Positions 50,233 through 58,704 of a stretch of DNA of 64,000 bases are shown piece by piece (positions within the stretch are counted from its first letter, which is position 1; each line of letters begins with the position of its first letter). Location of the stretch: positions 57,396 to 121,395 of the forward strand of contig NZ_JAJEPW010000002.1 in the NCBI RefSeq assembly GCF_020687045.1, in the 5' to 3' direction. Source of the stretch: Vescimonas cirricatena. GTDB taxonomy: Bacteria; Bacillota; Clostridia; Oscillospirales; Oscillospiraceae. The position numbers and the translations under genes are program-made. The notes under the pieces were generated by a model. The model was not told the DNA's origin and searched no databases. It worked only from the letters and a program-made list of their open reading frames with translations.

Positions 50233-50655
50233 ATGCTGAATGTTGGAGATAAACTGATCTGCAAAACAGAAGGACAGCCGGAAACGGAATTCTGCATTCG
50301 CGGCGAGGTCAAAAAGGTCGAAGGAGACATTGTGACCATCAGCCGCGCGCTTAAATTCGGGACACTGCCCATGCACAAGGATCTGACGCTACCGGAGAGC
50401 GAACTGCTGAAATACTACACGCCATTGGACAATCAAGCGACCGATGATTGCCCCGTTAACGGGTCTATCTATGAGGTCACGATCGTCCGCACAGGTGTCG
50501 TGTTCGTAAGAGCAGCTACCTCGGCTGCGGCTATGGATCTTGCAGACCATCTCACAACCGATCATGTCAACTGGTCAGACGACTGGAGCCCCACCGATGC
50601 CGAAGAACGCAGTGACTACGACGGCATGGTCTTTGAGGAGCCTGACTTTGACTGA
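50233..50655 (+). CDS. Hypothetical protein (140 aa)
   Basis: A 140-residue protein with a small N-terminal beta barrel-like part (GDKLICKTEGQPETEFCIRG, EGDIVTISRAL) and an acidic C-terminus ending in EEPDFD. Start follows AGAAAGGAGCAGATTT. Family unrecognised. Confidence 0.62.
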   Translation: MLNVGDKLICKTEGQPETEFCIRGEVKKVEGDIVTISRALKFGTLPMHKDLTLPESELLKYYTPLDNQATDDCPVNGSIYEVTIVRTGVVFVRAATSAAAMDLADHLTTDHVNWSDDWSPTDAEERSDYDGMVFEEPDFD

Positions 50656-50688
50656 TTACCCGATTTCAAAAGGAAAGGAGAATCGATC

Positions 50689-52899
50689 TTGATATGTCAA
50701 TTCAAAAGGCTGATCTACCCGAAAGCCGTTACGGCTGGTGATGCCAGCTACATGATCGCCCTGTACCGACCTTGTGAGAAGGTCATGGACGCGGCGGGGA
50801 ATGTGGTTTCTGAGATCAAGGCGGTGGGTTATTGCCTGCCGACGGCAGATAATTTGCGTTATGATATGCGCGGACGTTGGAGCCGGAGCGCCAAGCATGG
50901 CATCCAATTTGAAGTCGAGGGCTTCGATGAAGTGATTGTACCCAGCAAGGAAGGCGTCATCGCTTACCTGTGCTCCGGGCAGATCAAGGGTATCGGTCCT
51001 AAAACCGCGGAAAAGATTTATGCCATGTTTGGGCAGAACACGCTGACCGTGCTGGATCATGAGCCGGAACAACTGCTTGCCGTGTCGGGCATCAGCAAAA
51101 CAAAGCTCAAAAAGATTTGTGACTCCTATCTTGCCTCCCGCGGCGCACGCGATGTGGTTGCCTTTCTGGCACCACATGGTGTAACGCCTAACAGGGCGGT
51201 CAAGCTGTACAAGCAGTACGGAGAGCATACCATGGACATCGTCCGAAATCACCCTTACCGTCTGTGTGAGATGGTGGGCATCGGCTTTAAGACGGCTGAC
51301 CGTATTGCTGTCAGCATGGGCTTTGACCCTCTTTCGCCGGAACGTGTGGATGAGGGGCTGATATTCACGCTGACCGATGCAGAGCTGAAAGGACATCTGT
51401 GTATGGAAAAGCACAGCTTTCTCAAGCAATGTCTGAAGCTGCTGGATACCGAAGGGCTGACGGAAGAGATGCTGGCGGTACGTGCTTCAAGAATGCTTGA
51501 GTCCGGCCGCTTGGCCTCCTACGACAGGCAGGTATACCGCGCAGTCACAGCGCGAACGGAACAGAGCCTTGCGTGGGCCGTTTACAGAATGCTTACTTAT
51601 GAGAAAGCGGGGTCTCACGTCAACATTGATACGGAGATCTCCGCAGAAGAAAAAAAGCAGGGTATACAGCTGGCTTCCGAACAGCGGCACGCAGTTACGA
51701 CGGCCCTGACATCACAGCTCAGTGTGATTACCGGCGGCCCCGGTACCGGCAAGACGCTGATCCAGCGATTCCTGCTGGATATCTATCGCAGGAAAAACCG
51801 CGGAGCAAAAATTATCTGCTGTGCGCCTACAGGACGCGCAGCCCGCAGGATGGAGCAATCGACCGGGTTCCCGGCCACTACCATTCACAAAGCGCTTGGG
51901 CTTCTGGCCGGTGAGGACGGCGACTACTGTGAACCGGAGATGCTGGATGCGGATCTGATTGTAGTGGATGAGGTGTCCATGATGGATATCTATCTTGCCA
52001 ACCATCTGTTCCGCTCCGTACCGCACGGCAGTCAGCTTGTGCTGATTGGCGATGCGGATCAGCTTCCCTCTGTCGGGCCCGGCGCCGTGCTGAGCGAGAT
52101 CATCGCCTGTGGCGCTGTACCGGTAGTGCGGCTGGATCGCATATTCCGGCAGAGCTATGGTAGCCGTATTGCTGCTAATGCAAAGCTCATCCGACACGGA
52201 AATCTTAGCTTGGAATACGGCGAGGATTTCCAGTTCTATGACTCCTGTGACATGAGTGCTTCCGCACAGCAGATCGAGACACTGTACCTACAGGAAACCG
52301 CCAGATACGGTGTTGACAATGTGGCACTTCTGACCCCATACCGCCAAAAAACGGAGACGGGCGTGAATGCGCTGAACGAGCGGCTTCGGGAAAAGCTCAA
52401 TCCGCAGGACGGGAAAAAGCCGGAGGTTGCATACAGAAAGAGGATATATCGTTTGGGAGACAAGGTCATGCAGATAAAAAACTGCGAGGACATCAGCAAT
52501 GGCGATATCGGTTATATCACATCCGTCACCCGCGATGACACCGACAGCGTGCTGACCGTTGATTTCGGCGATGGCCGAATTGCCGAGTATGACGGAAGCG
52601 ACCTTGAAATGCTGGATCTGGCCTACGCCTCCACCATCCACAAGTCCCAGGGCAGCGAATATAAGTCTGTCATCATCAACCTGCAGTGCGCCCATGCGGT
52701 CATGCTGGTGCGTCCGCTTGTTTATACGGCAATTACACGCGCAAAGGAGCGCGTGCTGATCGTAGGAGAGCGGAGAGCGTTATGCATTGCCATCAAGCGT
52801 ACAGATACGGAACAGCGCGGGACGATGCTCTCGGCGCGAATCAAAGAGCTAATCTCAAATGTGAAAGGAGATCATTACAATGGCAACTTGGCTCAGTGA
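50689..52899 (+). CDS. RecD2-like ATP-dependent DNA helicase, TTG start
   Basis: A 736-residue helicase of the RecD2 family, which unwinds 5'-to-3' and acts without RecBC. N-terminal OB-like part, then helix-hairpin-helix repeats (KGIGPKTAEKIYAMFG, AVSGISKTKLKKI, GIGFKTADRIAVSMG; about 95-220), Walker A GGPGTGKT (about 349-356), Walker B LIVVDEVSMMD (about 425), and the UvrD-C-like motif VAYRKRIYRLGDKVMQI then STIHKSQGSEY (about 650). All helicase motifs look intact. Start is TTG at 50689, eight bases after GAAAGGAG. It overlaps the next gene by 20 bases. Likely part of the element's replication/recombination kit. Confidence 0.9.
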   Translation: MICQFKRLIYPKAVTAGDASYMIALYRPCEKVMDAAGNVVSEIKAVGYCLPTADNLRYDMRGRWSRSAKHGIQFEVEGFDEVIVPSKEGVIAYLCSGQIKGIGPKTAEKIYAMFGQNTLTVLDHEPEQLLAVSGISKTKLKKICDSYLASRGARDVVAFLAPHGVTPNRAVKLYKQYGEHTMDIVRNHPYRLCEMVGIGFKTADRIAVSMGFDPLSPERVDEGLIFTLTDAELKGHLCMEKHSFLKQCLKLLDTEGLTEEMLAVRASRMLESGRLASYDRQVYRAVTARTEQSLAWAVYRMLTYEKAGSHVNIDTEISAEEKKQGIQLASEQRHAVTTALTSQLSVITGGPGTGKTLIQRFLLDIYRRKNRGAKIICCAPTGRAARRMEQSTGFPATTIHKALGLLAGEDGDYCEPEMLDADLIVVDEVSMMDIYLANHLFRSVPHGSQLVLIGDADQLPSVGPGAVLSEIIACGAVPVVRLDRIFRQSYGSRIAANAKLIRHGNLSLEYGEDFQFYDSCDMSASAQQIETLYLQETARYGVDNVALLTPYRQKTETGVNALNERLREKLNPQDGKKPEVAYRKRIYRLGDKVMQIKNCEDISNGDIGYITSVTRDDTDSVLTVDFGDGRIAEYDGSDLEMLDLAYASTIHKSQGSEYKSVIINLQCAHAVMLVRPLVYTAITRAKERVLIVGERRALCIAIKRTDTEQRGTMLSARIKELISNVKGDHYNGNLAQ

Positions 52900-53329
52900 G
52901 TACAAGAATTTGAAAAACGAGATGGAAAAGCAGATCGGTGCAGGACATGCCTCCCTGGAGCAGCTGATGCTGTATCAGGAGCTGCTGTATCGTATTGAGG
53001 TGCTTTATGCAAGTCAGGCATTCTGCCAGACGGCACCGGTCACGACGGATGTAGCCGTTCTGTCCGGCCATTACCAGCTGGTAGACGCCTATATCCAGTG
53101 CCTGACCAAGGAACGGCGGCTGGGACAGCCTGCAGATCAGAATCTGAAGGCCAAGCGCCAGACGGCGTCCGAGACCCTTGACAAGGTCGTCCTAGACTGC
53201 CGGAAGCGGTTTTCCAGCTTCACCCCAACAGATCAGAACCAGTATCGCAAGGGTGTAAGCAGCCTGATCAACACCGTTTTACCGGTTTGGCTGAAGCTGC
53301 GCAACACCTACATCAACATCAGTAAATAA
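52880..53329 (+). CDS. Hypothetical helical protein
   Basis: A 149-residue, mostly alpha-helical soluble protein (MATWLSEYKNLKNEMEKQIG; LEQLMLYQELLYRIEVLY). It overlaps the helicase gene by 20 bases with AAAGGAG before the start, implying coupled translation and a functional link, but no family is recognised. Confidence 0.65.
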   Translation: MATWLSEYKNLKNEMEKQIGAGHASLEQLMLYQELLYRIEVLYASQAFCQTAPVTTDVAVLSGHYQLVDAYIQCLTKERRLGQPADQNLKAKRQTASETLDKVVLDCRKRFSSFTPTDQNQYRKGVSSLINTVLPVWLKLRNTYINISK

Positions 53330-53344
53330 GAGGAGGGCTTTATC

Positions 53345-54079
53345 ATGAGTCAGAACAACTCGAATGCCAAAACAGCTATGCTGGCAAAGCTGGACAGCAT
53401 CCACAAGGTGGAGGGCTTTGACCCTTCCCCGTTTGCCGTGGATTATACGGATCTCAATACGCAGGAGACGCGAAAGCGTCTTCCTGTCATGATCCAAATG
53501 GCATGGTTCCGCCTGAAATACCCTGAAGGCCGCATCGCCATCCAGGTGTCGCCCGGCAAGGATTGTTTTGTGGCAACGGCGCGCATCTATCCCAGCTACA
53601 AGGACCCGGTTGACTGCTATCTCGCAGAGGCTACAGCGTCAAGAGGCCCGGATGCCTCCAAGCCATCTGTGTCACCGCGGGAATGGGCGCAGACGGCAGC
53701 GGTAGGCATTGCACTAAGAAACGCAGGCTTTGGGCTTCAGTTCTCAGCGGCCGGCGACGATTTCCCCGACATGGCTCCGGACGAACTGCCTGTCGGCGAG
53801 ATGGACACGAGCCGAGAGTCACCGGCTATGGAGCAGCCTGTGCAGGCAGAGATTGAGCCGGCATACGAACCGGCAGTTCTAACGGAGGAGCAGAGATTGG
53901 AGCAGGCTTTCCAGAAGCCGTGCCCCATCAAAAAGTACAGCGGCAAGACGCTTGGCGAGGTGTTAGCGATGGATCCAAACGCGATTGCATGGGTGGCCAA
54001 TAAATACAAAGACAATCAGGAGCTGTCTGACGCGGCGAGGCTGATTTGTGAACATGCCATGCAGCAGGCATCCGTGTGA
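53345..54079 (+). CDS. Hypothetical protein with ExoX-like C-terminal domain
   Basis: A 244-residue protein. The C-terminal 50 residues (IKKYSGKTLGEVLAMDPNAI, AWVANKYKDN) match the small ExoX-like C-terminal domain. The N-terminal 130 residues contain KYPEGRIAIQVSPGKDCFVA, YLAEATASRG and SPREWAQTAAVGIALRNAG, a pattern seen in phage recombination proteins of the single-strand-annealing type; that link is my inference. With the YqaJ nuclease upstream it could form a two-component recombinase. Confidence 0.68.
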   Translation: MSQNNSNAKTAMLAKLDSIHKVEGFDPSPFAVDYTDLNTQETRKRLPVMIQMAWFRLKYPEGRIAIQVSPGKDCFVATARIYPSYKDPVDCYLAEATASRGPDASKPSVSPREWAQTAAVGIALRNAGFGLQFSAAGDDFPDMAPDELPVGEMDTSRESPAMEQPVQAEIEPAYEPAVLTEEQRLEQAFQKPCPIKKYSGKTLGEVLAMDPNAIAWVANKYKDNQELSDAARLICEHAMQQASV

Positions 54080-54131
54080 TGCGGATATCATCACGGGGGA
54101 CGGATAAACCGTCCCCCGGAAAGGAGGCTGT

Positions 54132-55187
54132 ATGGACATCTTTCATATGTCAGATATCATTCCGCTGATTGGGCTTCCATACCCGCCATACGGAAGAAGC
54201 AACTACAATGTGCCCTGCCCGTGTTGTGATGACGAGCCGCACGCAAAACATCTCAACATCAATCTGCAGAAGGATGTATTTCGCTGTCCGCGCTGTGGGT
54301 TCTCCGGCGGCATTTTCGATCTGTATGCATACTATACGGGGATTGCCCGCGAGGAGGTCCGTGATGCTCTGATTGCACGCTTGGATGTGCAGGGCAGTAT
54401 ACCGAAGCCGGAGCACATTACTGTGCCCGTGGTTGCAGAAGTCCCACCGACAGATATAGCATCACGAAGCGACACCTATACCGGGCTTCTGTCCAAGCTG
54501 ACGCTGGCCTCCGACCATCGGCAGAACCTGCGAAACCGGGGCCTATCAGATGAGGAAATCGACAGGCTTGGGTACCGTACCACTCCGGTGGTGGGGATGC
54601 AAACCATTGCAAGGCAGCTTCAATCCAGCGGATATTATCTGTCCGGTGTTCCCGGCTTTTACCGAAAAGACGGGAAATGGTCCTTTGCCTGTGAGAGCCG
54701 CGGTATTCTGATTCCGGTGCGAGACAGCAAAGGCCGTATTCAAGGCATGCAGATTCGCCGGGATAATGCGACGCGGCGCAAATTTCGCTGGGTATCCAGC
54801 ACTGGCCGCACAGACGGCTGTAAGGCAGAGGGTTGGGTACATATTGCGGGGGAACCGCGCGCTATGGTGCTGCTCACAGAGGGCCCCATGAAAGCGGATG
54901 TCATCCATTATCTGACAGGACAGACAGTACTCGCAGTTGCGGGGGTAAATGCATTGACCCAATTGGAGCTTATCCTGCCGCAGCTGCATGAGCAAGGTGT
55001 AGAACGTATCATGACTGCATTCGACATGGATTTCATGGAGAACCCCCATGTGCAAGGCGGATACAGGACGCTGGTCTCACTGCTTTCGGATGCAGGTTTT
55101 CGCTATGGCACCTATCTGTGGGATCCACGCTACAAAGGTCTTGATGATTATGTTTGGGAGCACTGCTTCCAGCGGCAATTATCTTAG
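54132..55187 (+). CDS. Primase-like protein with zinc finger and Toprim domain
   Basis: A 351-residue protein. Zinc-binding N-terminus: CPCC and CPRCGFSGG (residues about 29-60), as in the CHC2/primase finger. C-terminal Toprim motifs: LLTEGPMKAD (about 247) and MTAFDMDF (about 294). Such proteins prime or bind DNA in phages and integrative elements. Intermediate motifs SRGILIPVRDSKGRIQGMQI fit DnaG-like catalytic folds. Start follows GGAAAGGAGGCTGT. Last gene of the block before a terminator. Confidence 0.82.
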   Translation: MDIFHMSDIIPLIGLPYPPYGRSNYNVPCPCCDDEPHAKHLNINLQKDVFRCPRCGFSGGIFDLYAYYTGIAREEVRDALIARLDVQGSIPKPEHITVPVVAEVPPTDIASRSDTYTGLLSKLTLASDHRQNLRNRGLSDEEIDRLGYRTTPVVGMQTIARQLQSSGYYLSGVPGFYRKDGKWSFACESRGILIPVRDSKGRIQGMQIRRDNATRRKFRWVSSTGRTDGCKAEGWVHIAGEPRAMVLLTEGPMKADVIHYLTGQTVLAVAGVNALTQLELILPQLHEQGVERIMTAFDMDFMENPHVQGGYRTLVSLLSDAGFRYGTYLWDPRYKGLDDYVWEHCFQRQLS

Positions 55188-55190
55188 TGA

Positions 55191-55226
55191 AAAAGGGCGG
55201 TTCAGCTTCGGCTGTACCGTCCTTTT
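55191..55226 (+). terminator. Intrinsic terminator with UUCG loop
   Basis: AAAGGGCGGTTCAGC, TTCG loop, then GCTGTACCGTCCTTTT. Stem has two imperfect pairs, of which one is G-U. Very stable tetraloop. It also lies in the 3' end of the convergent ATPase gene's region. Confidence 0.85.
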
Positions 55227-55249
55227 CTCGTTCCTGCGTTATCGCATAT

Positions 55250-56461
55250 TTAATGTTCCAACAGAAAGTCAATAATGTTCTTTTGGCGGATCCCGCCACG
55301 ATTGACCCGCAGCAGCGTATCCGTGGACAGGACAAGTTTTTCGTAGTTATCCGAGATCGCCTCCAGCGGCGCAAATTCCCGATCCGTATTTTCCGGCGTA
55401 AGAATATAGCAGACTTGGATATAGAGCCGGTCGTCAGCCCGGTTTGCGACAAAGTCAACCTCGGCCACATCCTGCTTTCCGATGTTGACGGAGAACCCTC
55501 TGCGCAGCAGCTCCAGGAATACAGTGTTCTCCAGAACGCCGGCAATATCATTGTCCCGGTAGCCAATAACGGCATGGCGCAGGCCTAAATCGGAGAGATA
55601 GTATTTTTCCTGCGTCTCCAGTATCCGCTTTCCCTTGATGTCAAAGCGGACGACCTTGTGGATCAGGAAGGCGCTTTCCAATGCCTTCAGATAATTGTAG
55701 ACGGTTTCCGTGCTTAGCTTTCGCCCCTGGCTTTTTAAAAAATCAGAGATTGTTTTTGCGGAAAAAGTGTTTCCAATGTTGTCCATGAGATAAAGGACAA
55801 TACTCTCCAGTAATGCCGTGTCGCGTATCCGGTTTCGTGCAATCACATCCTTCAGCAGAACGGAATTATAGATGTCATGAAGGTATTGCATGACGCGATC
55901 CTCATCCCATTTCAGCTGATGGATGCCGGGCAGTCCCCCAAAACGGAGAAAGTTAGCAAACTGTTCCCGCTTCGAGAGATTTGCCTCGTCCTCATTCTCT
56001 GCTGCGAATGCCAGATATTCTTCAAAATCCAGCGGATAGACCTGTATCTCCACATACCGCCCAGCCAACAGCGTGGCGAGTTCCCCGGAGAGGAGCTTTG
56101 CGTTTGAGCCTGTTACATAGATATCGCAGTCAAGATCTACGCGGAGGGAATTTATGACCTGCTCCCAAGTGTTCACTTCTTGGATTTCATCGAGAAGGAC
56201 GTAGATCCGTCCTTCTGTCTGTCCAGCGATTTTGATGATCTCTGCGTACAGCGCCTTATAGTCCCTGAGCGCCTCATAGCGCAAGGATTCAAAGTTGATG
56301 AAAATGATGTTCTTCCTGTCAACACCGCGGTCGAGCAGCTCCTGACGCGTAAGCTCCAAGAGAGCGCTTTTGCCGCTCCGCCGCATTCCTGTTATGATTT
56401 TAATCACAGGCTTATCCATAAAATCACGGATCAGCCGCATATATCGTTCACGCACGATCAT
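55250..56461 (-). CDS. AAA ATPase with DUF4143 C-terminal domain
   Basis: A 403-residue protein of the common AAA/DUF4143 family. Walker A-like TGMRRSGKSALL (residues about 24-35), Walker B YVLLDEIQEV (about 90), sensor TGSNAKLLS (about 118), then a PFV/LPG segment, and a DUF4143 domain at the C-terminus (YYLSDLGLRHAV; NTVFLELLRRG; VDFVANRADDRLYIQV) with the DFV...QV nuclease-like residues. Role unknown; relatives occur scattered in bacterial genomes and are sometimes linked with toxin or mobile regions. It is the only minus-strand gene in this part and seems inserted between the primase and the Par genes. Start follows GGAGGTGACCTGCC. Confidence 0.88.
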   Translation of the reverse strand: MIVRERYMRLIRDFMDKPVIKIITGMRRSGKSALLELTRQELLDRGVDRKNIIFINFESLRYEALRDYKALYAEIIKIAGQTEGRIYVLLDEIQEVNTWEQVINSLRVDLDCDIYVTGSNAKLLSGELATLLAGRYVEIQVYPLDFEEYLAFAAENEDEANLSKREQFANFLRFGGLPGIHQLKWDEDRVMQYLHDIYNSVLLKDVIARNRIRDTALLESIVLYLMDNIGNTFSAKTISDFLKSQGRKLSTETVYNYLKALESAFLIHKVVRFDIKGKRILETQEKYYLSDLGLRHAVIGYRDNDIAGVLENTVFLELLRRGFSVNIGKQDVAEVDFVANRADDRLYIQVCYILTPENTDREFAPLEAISDNYEKLVLSTDTLLRVNRGGIRQKNIIDFLLEH

Positions 56462-56625
56462 GGCAGGTCACCTCCGGAATTTTCTTTTATCATAGCACAA
56501 GCAGCTGGAAATATCAATAGTTTCTTTTATGGAAGAAATAATGTAAATGCGTCGAATCGTGTTCTTCCAAGAGAGAAACAGAGACTTTTTCCCCACGGAG
56601 AGCCAGAAGCCTGATCCTTCGTTTC

Positions 56626-56670
56626 GCGCGTATTTATTGACTCAATGCGTATTTCTGCTGTAAATACGCA
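56626..56670. repeat. parC-like repeats upstream of ParM
   Basis: Three GCGTATTTA-type sequences within 45 bp: CGCGTATTTA (56627-56636), TGCGTATTT (56646-56654) and its complement AAATACGCA (56662-56670), the last two forming an inverted repeat. They lie about 45-90 bp before the parM start and overlap a TTGACT (56637-56642) with an AT-rich -10 region. Centromere-binding ParR proteins bind such iterons and repress the operon. Confidence 0.65.
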
Positions 56671-56714
56671 TGCTAAACCGTGTAATTAGATAAACTAAAA
56701 TGGGAGGTACTCTT

Positions 56715-57635
56715 ATGTTGATCGCTATTGATCATGGAAATTATGCCGTTAAAACCCCGCATTTCTCTTTCATTTCCGGGCTGACAGAACACACCGTAAA
56801 ACCGCCTATGGCAGAGGAGGTTTTGGAGTACAACGGGAAATACTGGTCGCTCACCGGGCAGCGCTTGCCCTATATGAGAGACAAGACCAGAGATGATCGA
56901 TACTTTATCCTGTCGCTCTTTGCCATTGCTAAGGAGCTTTCCGCTGCCGGTGCCAATACGGCGTTTGAGCAGATCGACCTTGCGGTTGGCTTGCCGCCGG
57001 AACACTACGGGATGCTGAGAGAACGCTTCGCGCAGTATTTCAGGCGGTTTGGAACAGTGAATTTTGCTTACAACAACCGTCCTATGAGCATTGTGATCCG
57101 AAATGTCTTTGTGTATCCGCAGGCGTATGCCGCTGTTGTTCCTCAAAGCGGACAGCTATTGAAAACGCTGCGGATGTTTATCGTGGATATCGGCGGATAT
57201 ACTACCGATGTGCTTCTCCTCCGCAACGGAAAGCCGGATCTGCAATTCTGCCGCAGTTTGGAGAGCGGAGTCATCACCATGAACAATGATATCATTGGCA
57301 AAATCAGCGCGCAGCACGACATGCGCATTGAAGACGAGCATATCTGTGCAGTGCTGCAGGGGCAGGAAACGATACTGCCAGATGCGGTAAAAAAGGCGAT
57401 TCGTGATGCGGCTCAGCTGCACGCAAAAGATATTTTGGACAAGCTGCGTGAGCTTCAGGTGGATTTGCGTACCAATCCCGCCATCTTTATTGGAGGCGGA
57501 AGTGTCCTGTTCAGACCGTTGATTGAGCATACCCCGCTTGTGGCGAAAGCTACCTTCATCGAGGATCCAAAGGCAAACGCGATCGGTTATGAGATGCTTG
57601 CGCGAGGACAGATGGCCATGCGCGCGGTACAATAA
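56715..57635 (+). CDS. parM: ParM/StbA-like actin-type segregation ATPase
   Basis: A 306-residue actin-fold protein. Phosphate-1 like strand MLIAIDHGNYAVKTPHFSFIS at residues 1-21, phosphate-2 IVDIGGYTTDVLLL (about 155-168), and adenosine motif FIGGGSVLF (about 262-270). ParM polymerises and pushes plasmid copies apart, which would stabilise the excised circular form of an element. Start ATG 56715 follows GGGAGGTACTCTT. Partner gene and repeats are adjacent. Confidence 0.85.
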   Translation: MLIAIDHGNYAVKTPHFSFISGLTEHTVKPPMAEEVLEYNGKYWSLTGQRLPYMRDKTRDDRYFILSLFAIAKELSAAGANTAFEQIDLAVGLPPEHYGMLRERFAQYFRRFGTVNFAYNNRPMSIVIRNVFVYPQAYAAVVPQSGQLLKTLRMFIVDIGGYTTDVLLLRNGKPDLQFCRSLESGVITMNNDIIGKISAQHDMRIEDEHICAVLQGQETILPDAVKKAIRDAAQLHAKDILDKLRELQVDLRTNPAIFIGGGSVLFRPLIEHTPLVAKATFIEDPKANAIGYEMLARGQMAMRAVQ

Positions 57636-57648
57636 TGGGGGTTCCGTT

Positions 57649-58011
57649 GTGAAGCGGGATGGGAAATACCGTTTTTCGCTGCAGTTCGGTTCAGAAACGC
57701 GAGAACAGGTGCAGGCAGGAGAGCTTTTAGAGCGTCTTGGAAACCGAAAAAGCGCAGTTGTCATAGCCGCACTGAATGCATATATTGCTGCACATCCCGA
57801 GCTTGCTGAACCTGCGCCAGTAAGTGTTAAAATTGACGGCGGGATAAGGCGTGAGGCGCTTGAGCAAATGATTCGATCCATTATTGACGAGCGAATCGCA
57901 AACGGTCAGTTGCTTGCCGGAGGCGTTGAAACACCATCTATACAAATGCAGGAAGATTTGAACGTGGACATTGCGGCAATGATCAGTAATCTGGAGTTGT
58001 TTGATGGTTGA
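57649..58011 (+). CDS. ParR-like partner protein
   Basis: A 120-residue protein starting at GTG 57649 (behind GGGGGTTCC). The N-terminal half, KYRFSLQFGSETREQVQAGE then ERLGNRKSAVVIAALNAYIA, looks like a ribbon-helix-helix DNA-binding domain, and the tail is acidic, ending in MISNLELFDG. Small size, position after parM and flanking repeats suggest ParR. Confidence 0.7.
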   Translation: MKRDGKYRFSLQFGSETREQVQAGELLERLGNRKSAVVIAALNAYIAAHPELAEPAPVSVKIDGGIRREALEQMIRSIIDERIANGQLLAGGVETPSIQMQEDLNVDIAAMISNLELFDG

Positions 58012-58171
58012 CTTTTAAGAACTTACAAAACTGTGAATCTACTTTTCTGTTGTTTTGATGAATACAAAACCACTTCAAGGCGTAAATACGCATTATTAAG
58101 GTGGATAATGGATTTATAGTAACTTCAACAGCACGCCTCTTTTTTGTAAAATAATAATATAGAAGGAGACG
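58012..58171. promoter_or_regulatory. Gap with a further ParR-type repeat
   Basis: Contains the palindrome GCGTAAATACGC (58080-58091), the same motif as upstream of parM, just before the XRE gene. This places that gene under possible control of the same binding protein. No other feature recognised. Confidence 0.55.
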
Positions 58172-58519
58172 ATGCTGGTGGACAAAGTAGCTCTTGGAAG
58201 ACGCATAAAAGCGATGCGTCAGAACCTTGGAATGACGCAGGAGGAGTTCGCTGAACGGCTGAATTGCACGAACAGCCACCTCGGCAAAATCGAAAATGGC
58301 AAGGGCGGGATCAGCATTGAGCTGCTGGTTTCAGTGGCAAACATGCTGCACACCACAGTGGATCAGCTTTTGTTGGATTCCTATGACTATAAGGAGCAGG
58401 TCATCATGCGCGACCTTTATGAGCGTATTGATAAATTCCCTGTGAAAACAAAGATACTCACCTGCGATCTGCTGAGGCAGTTGGTTGACATCATCGAAAA
58501 AGCTCATGACGAGCATTGA
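58172..58519 (+). CDS. XRE-family transcriptional regulator
   Basis: A 115-residue regulator with a complete HTH_3 domain (RRIKAMRQNLGMTQEEFAER, then NCTNSHLGKIENGKGG and SIELLVSVANMLHTTVDQLL; residues 8-70) and a helical tail. Start ATG 58172 has only about 3 bases to AAGGAG, so GTG at 58178 is equally possible. It may regulate the Par genes or the downstream module. Confidence 0.85.
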   Translation: MLVDKVALGRRIKAMRQNLGMTQEEFAERLNCTNSHLGKIENGKGGISIELLVSVANMLHTTVDQLLLDSYDYKEQVIMRDLYERIDKFPVKTKILTCDLLRQLVDIIEKAHDEH

Positions 58520-58704
58520 GTTGTGAATGCCTTTCCCTGGAGGCAGCGATTTCTGCTTAGCAGGCACTAGGTCAACACAAATGAATATTCTGCACCGTAC
58601 AGTCTATATCTGCACGGTCAACGAGAGCGAAAGGCTGTCCGGTTCTTACTGGGCAGCTTTGCGTTTTATCTGGGGATGTATCATCCAAATAGGAGGTGAA
58701 CACT
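58520..58704 (+). promoter_or_regulatory. 185-bp leader before the GAF/SARP gene
   Basis: Nothing coding. I see no clear consensus promoter; the repeated GCACCGTACAGTC/CTGCACGGT segment could form a small stem (58589-58617). Confidence 0.3.
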
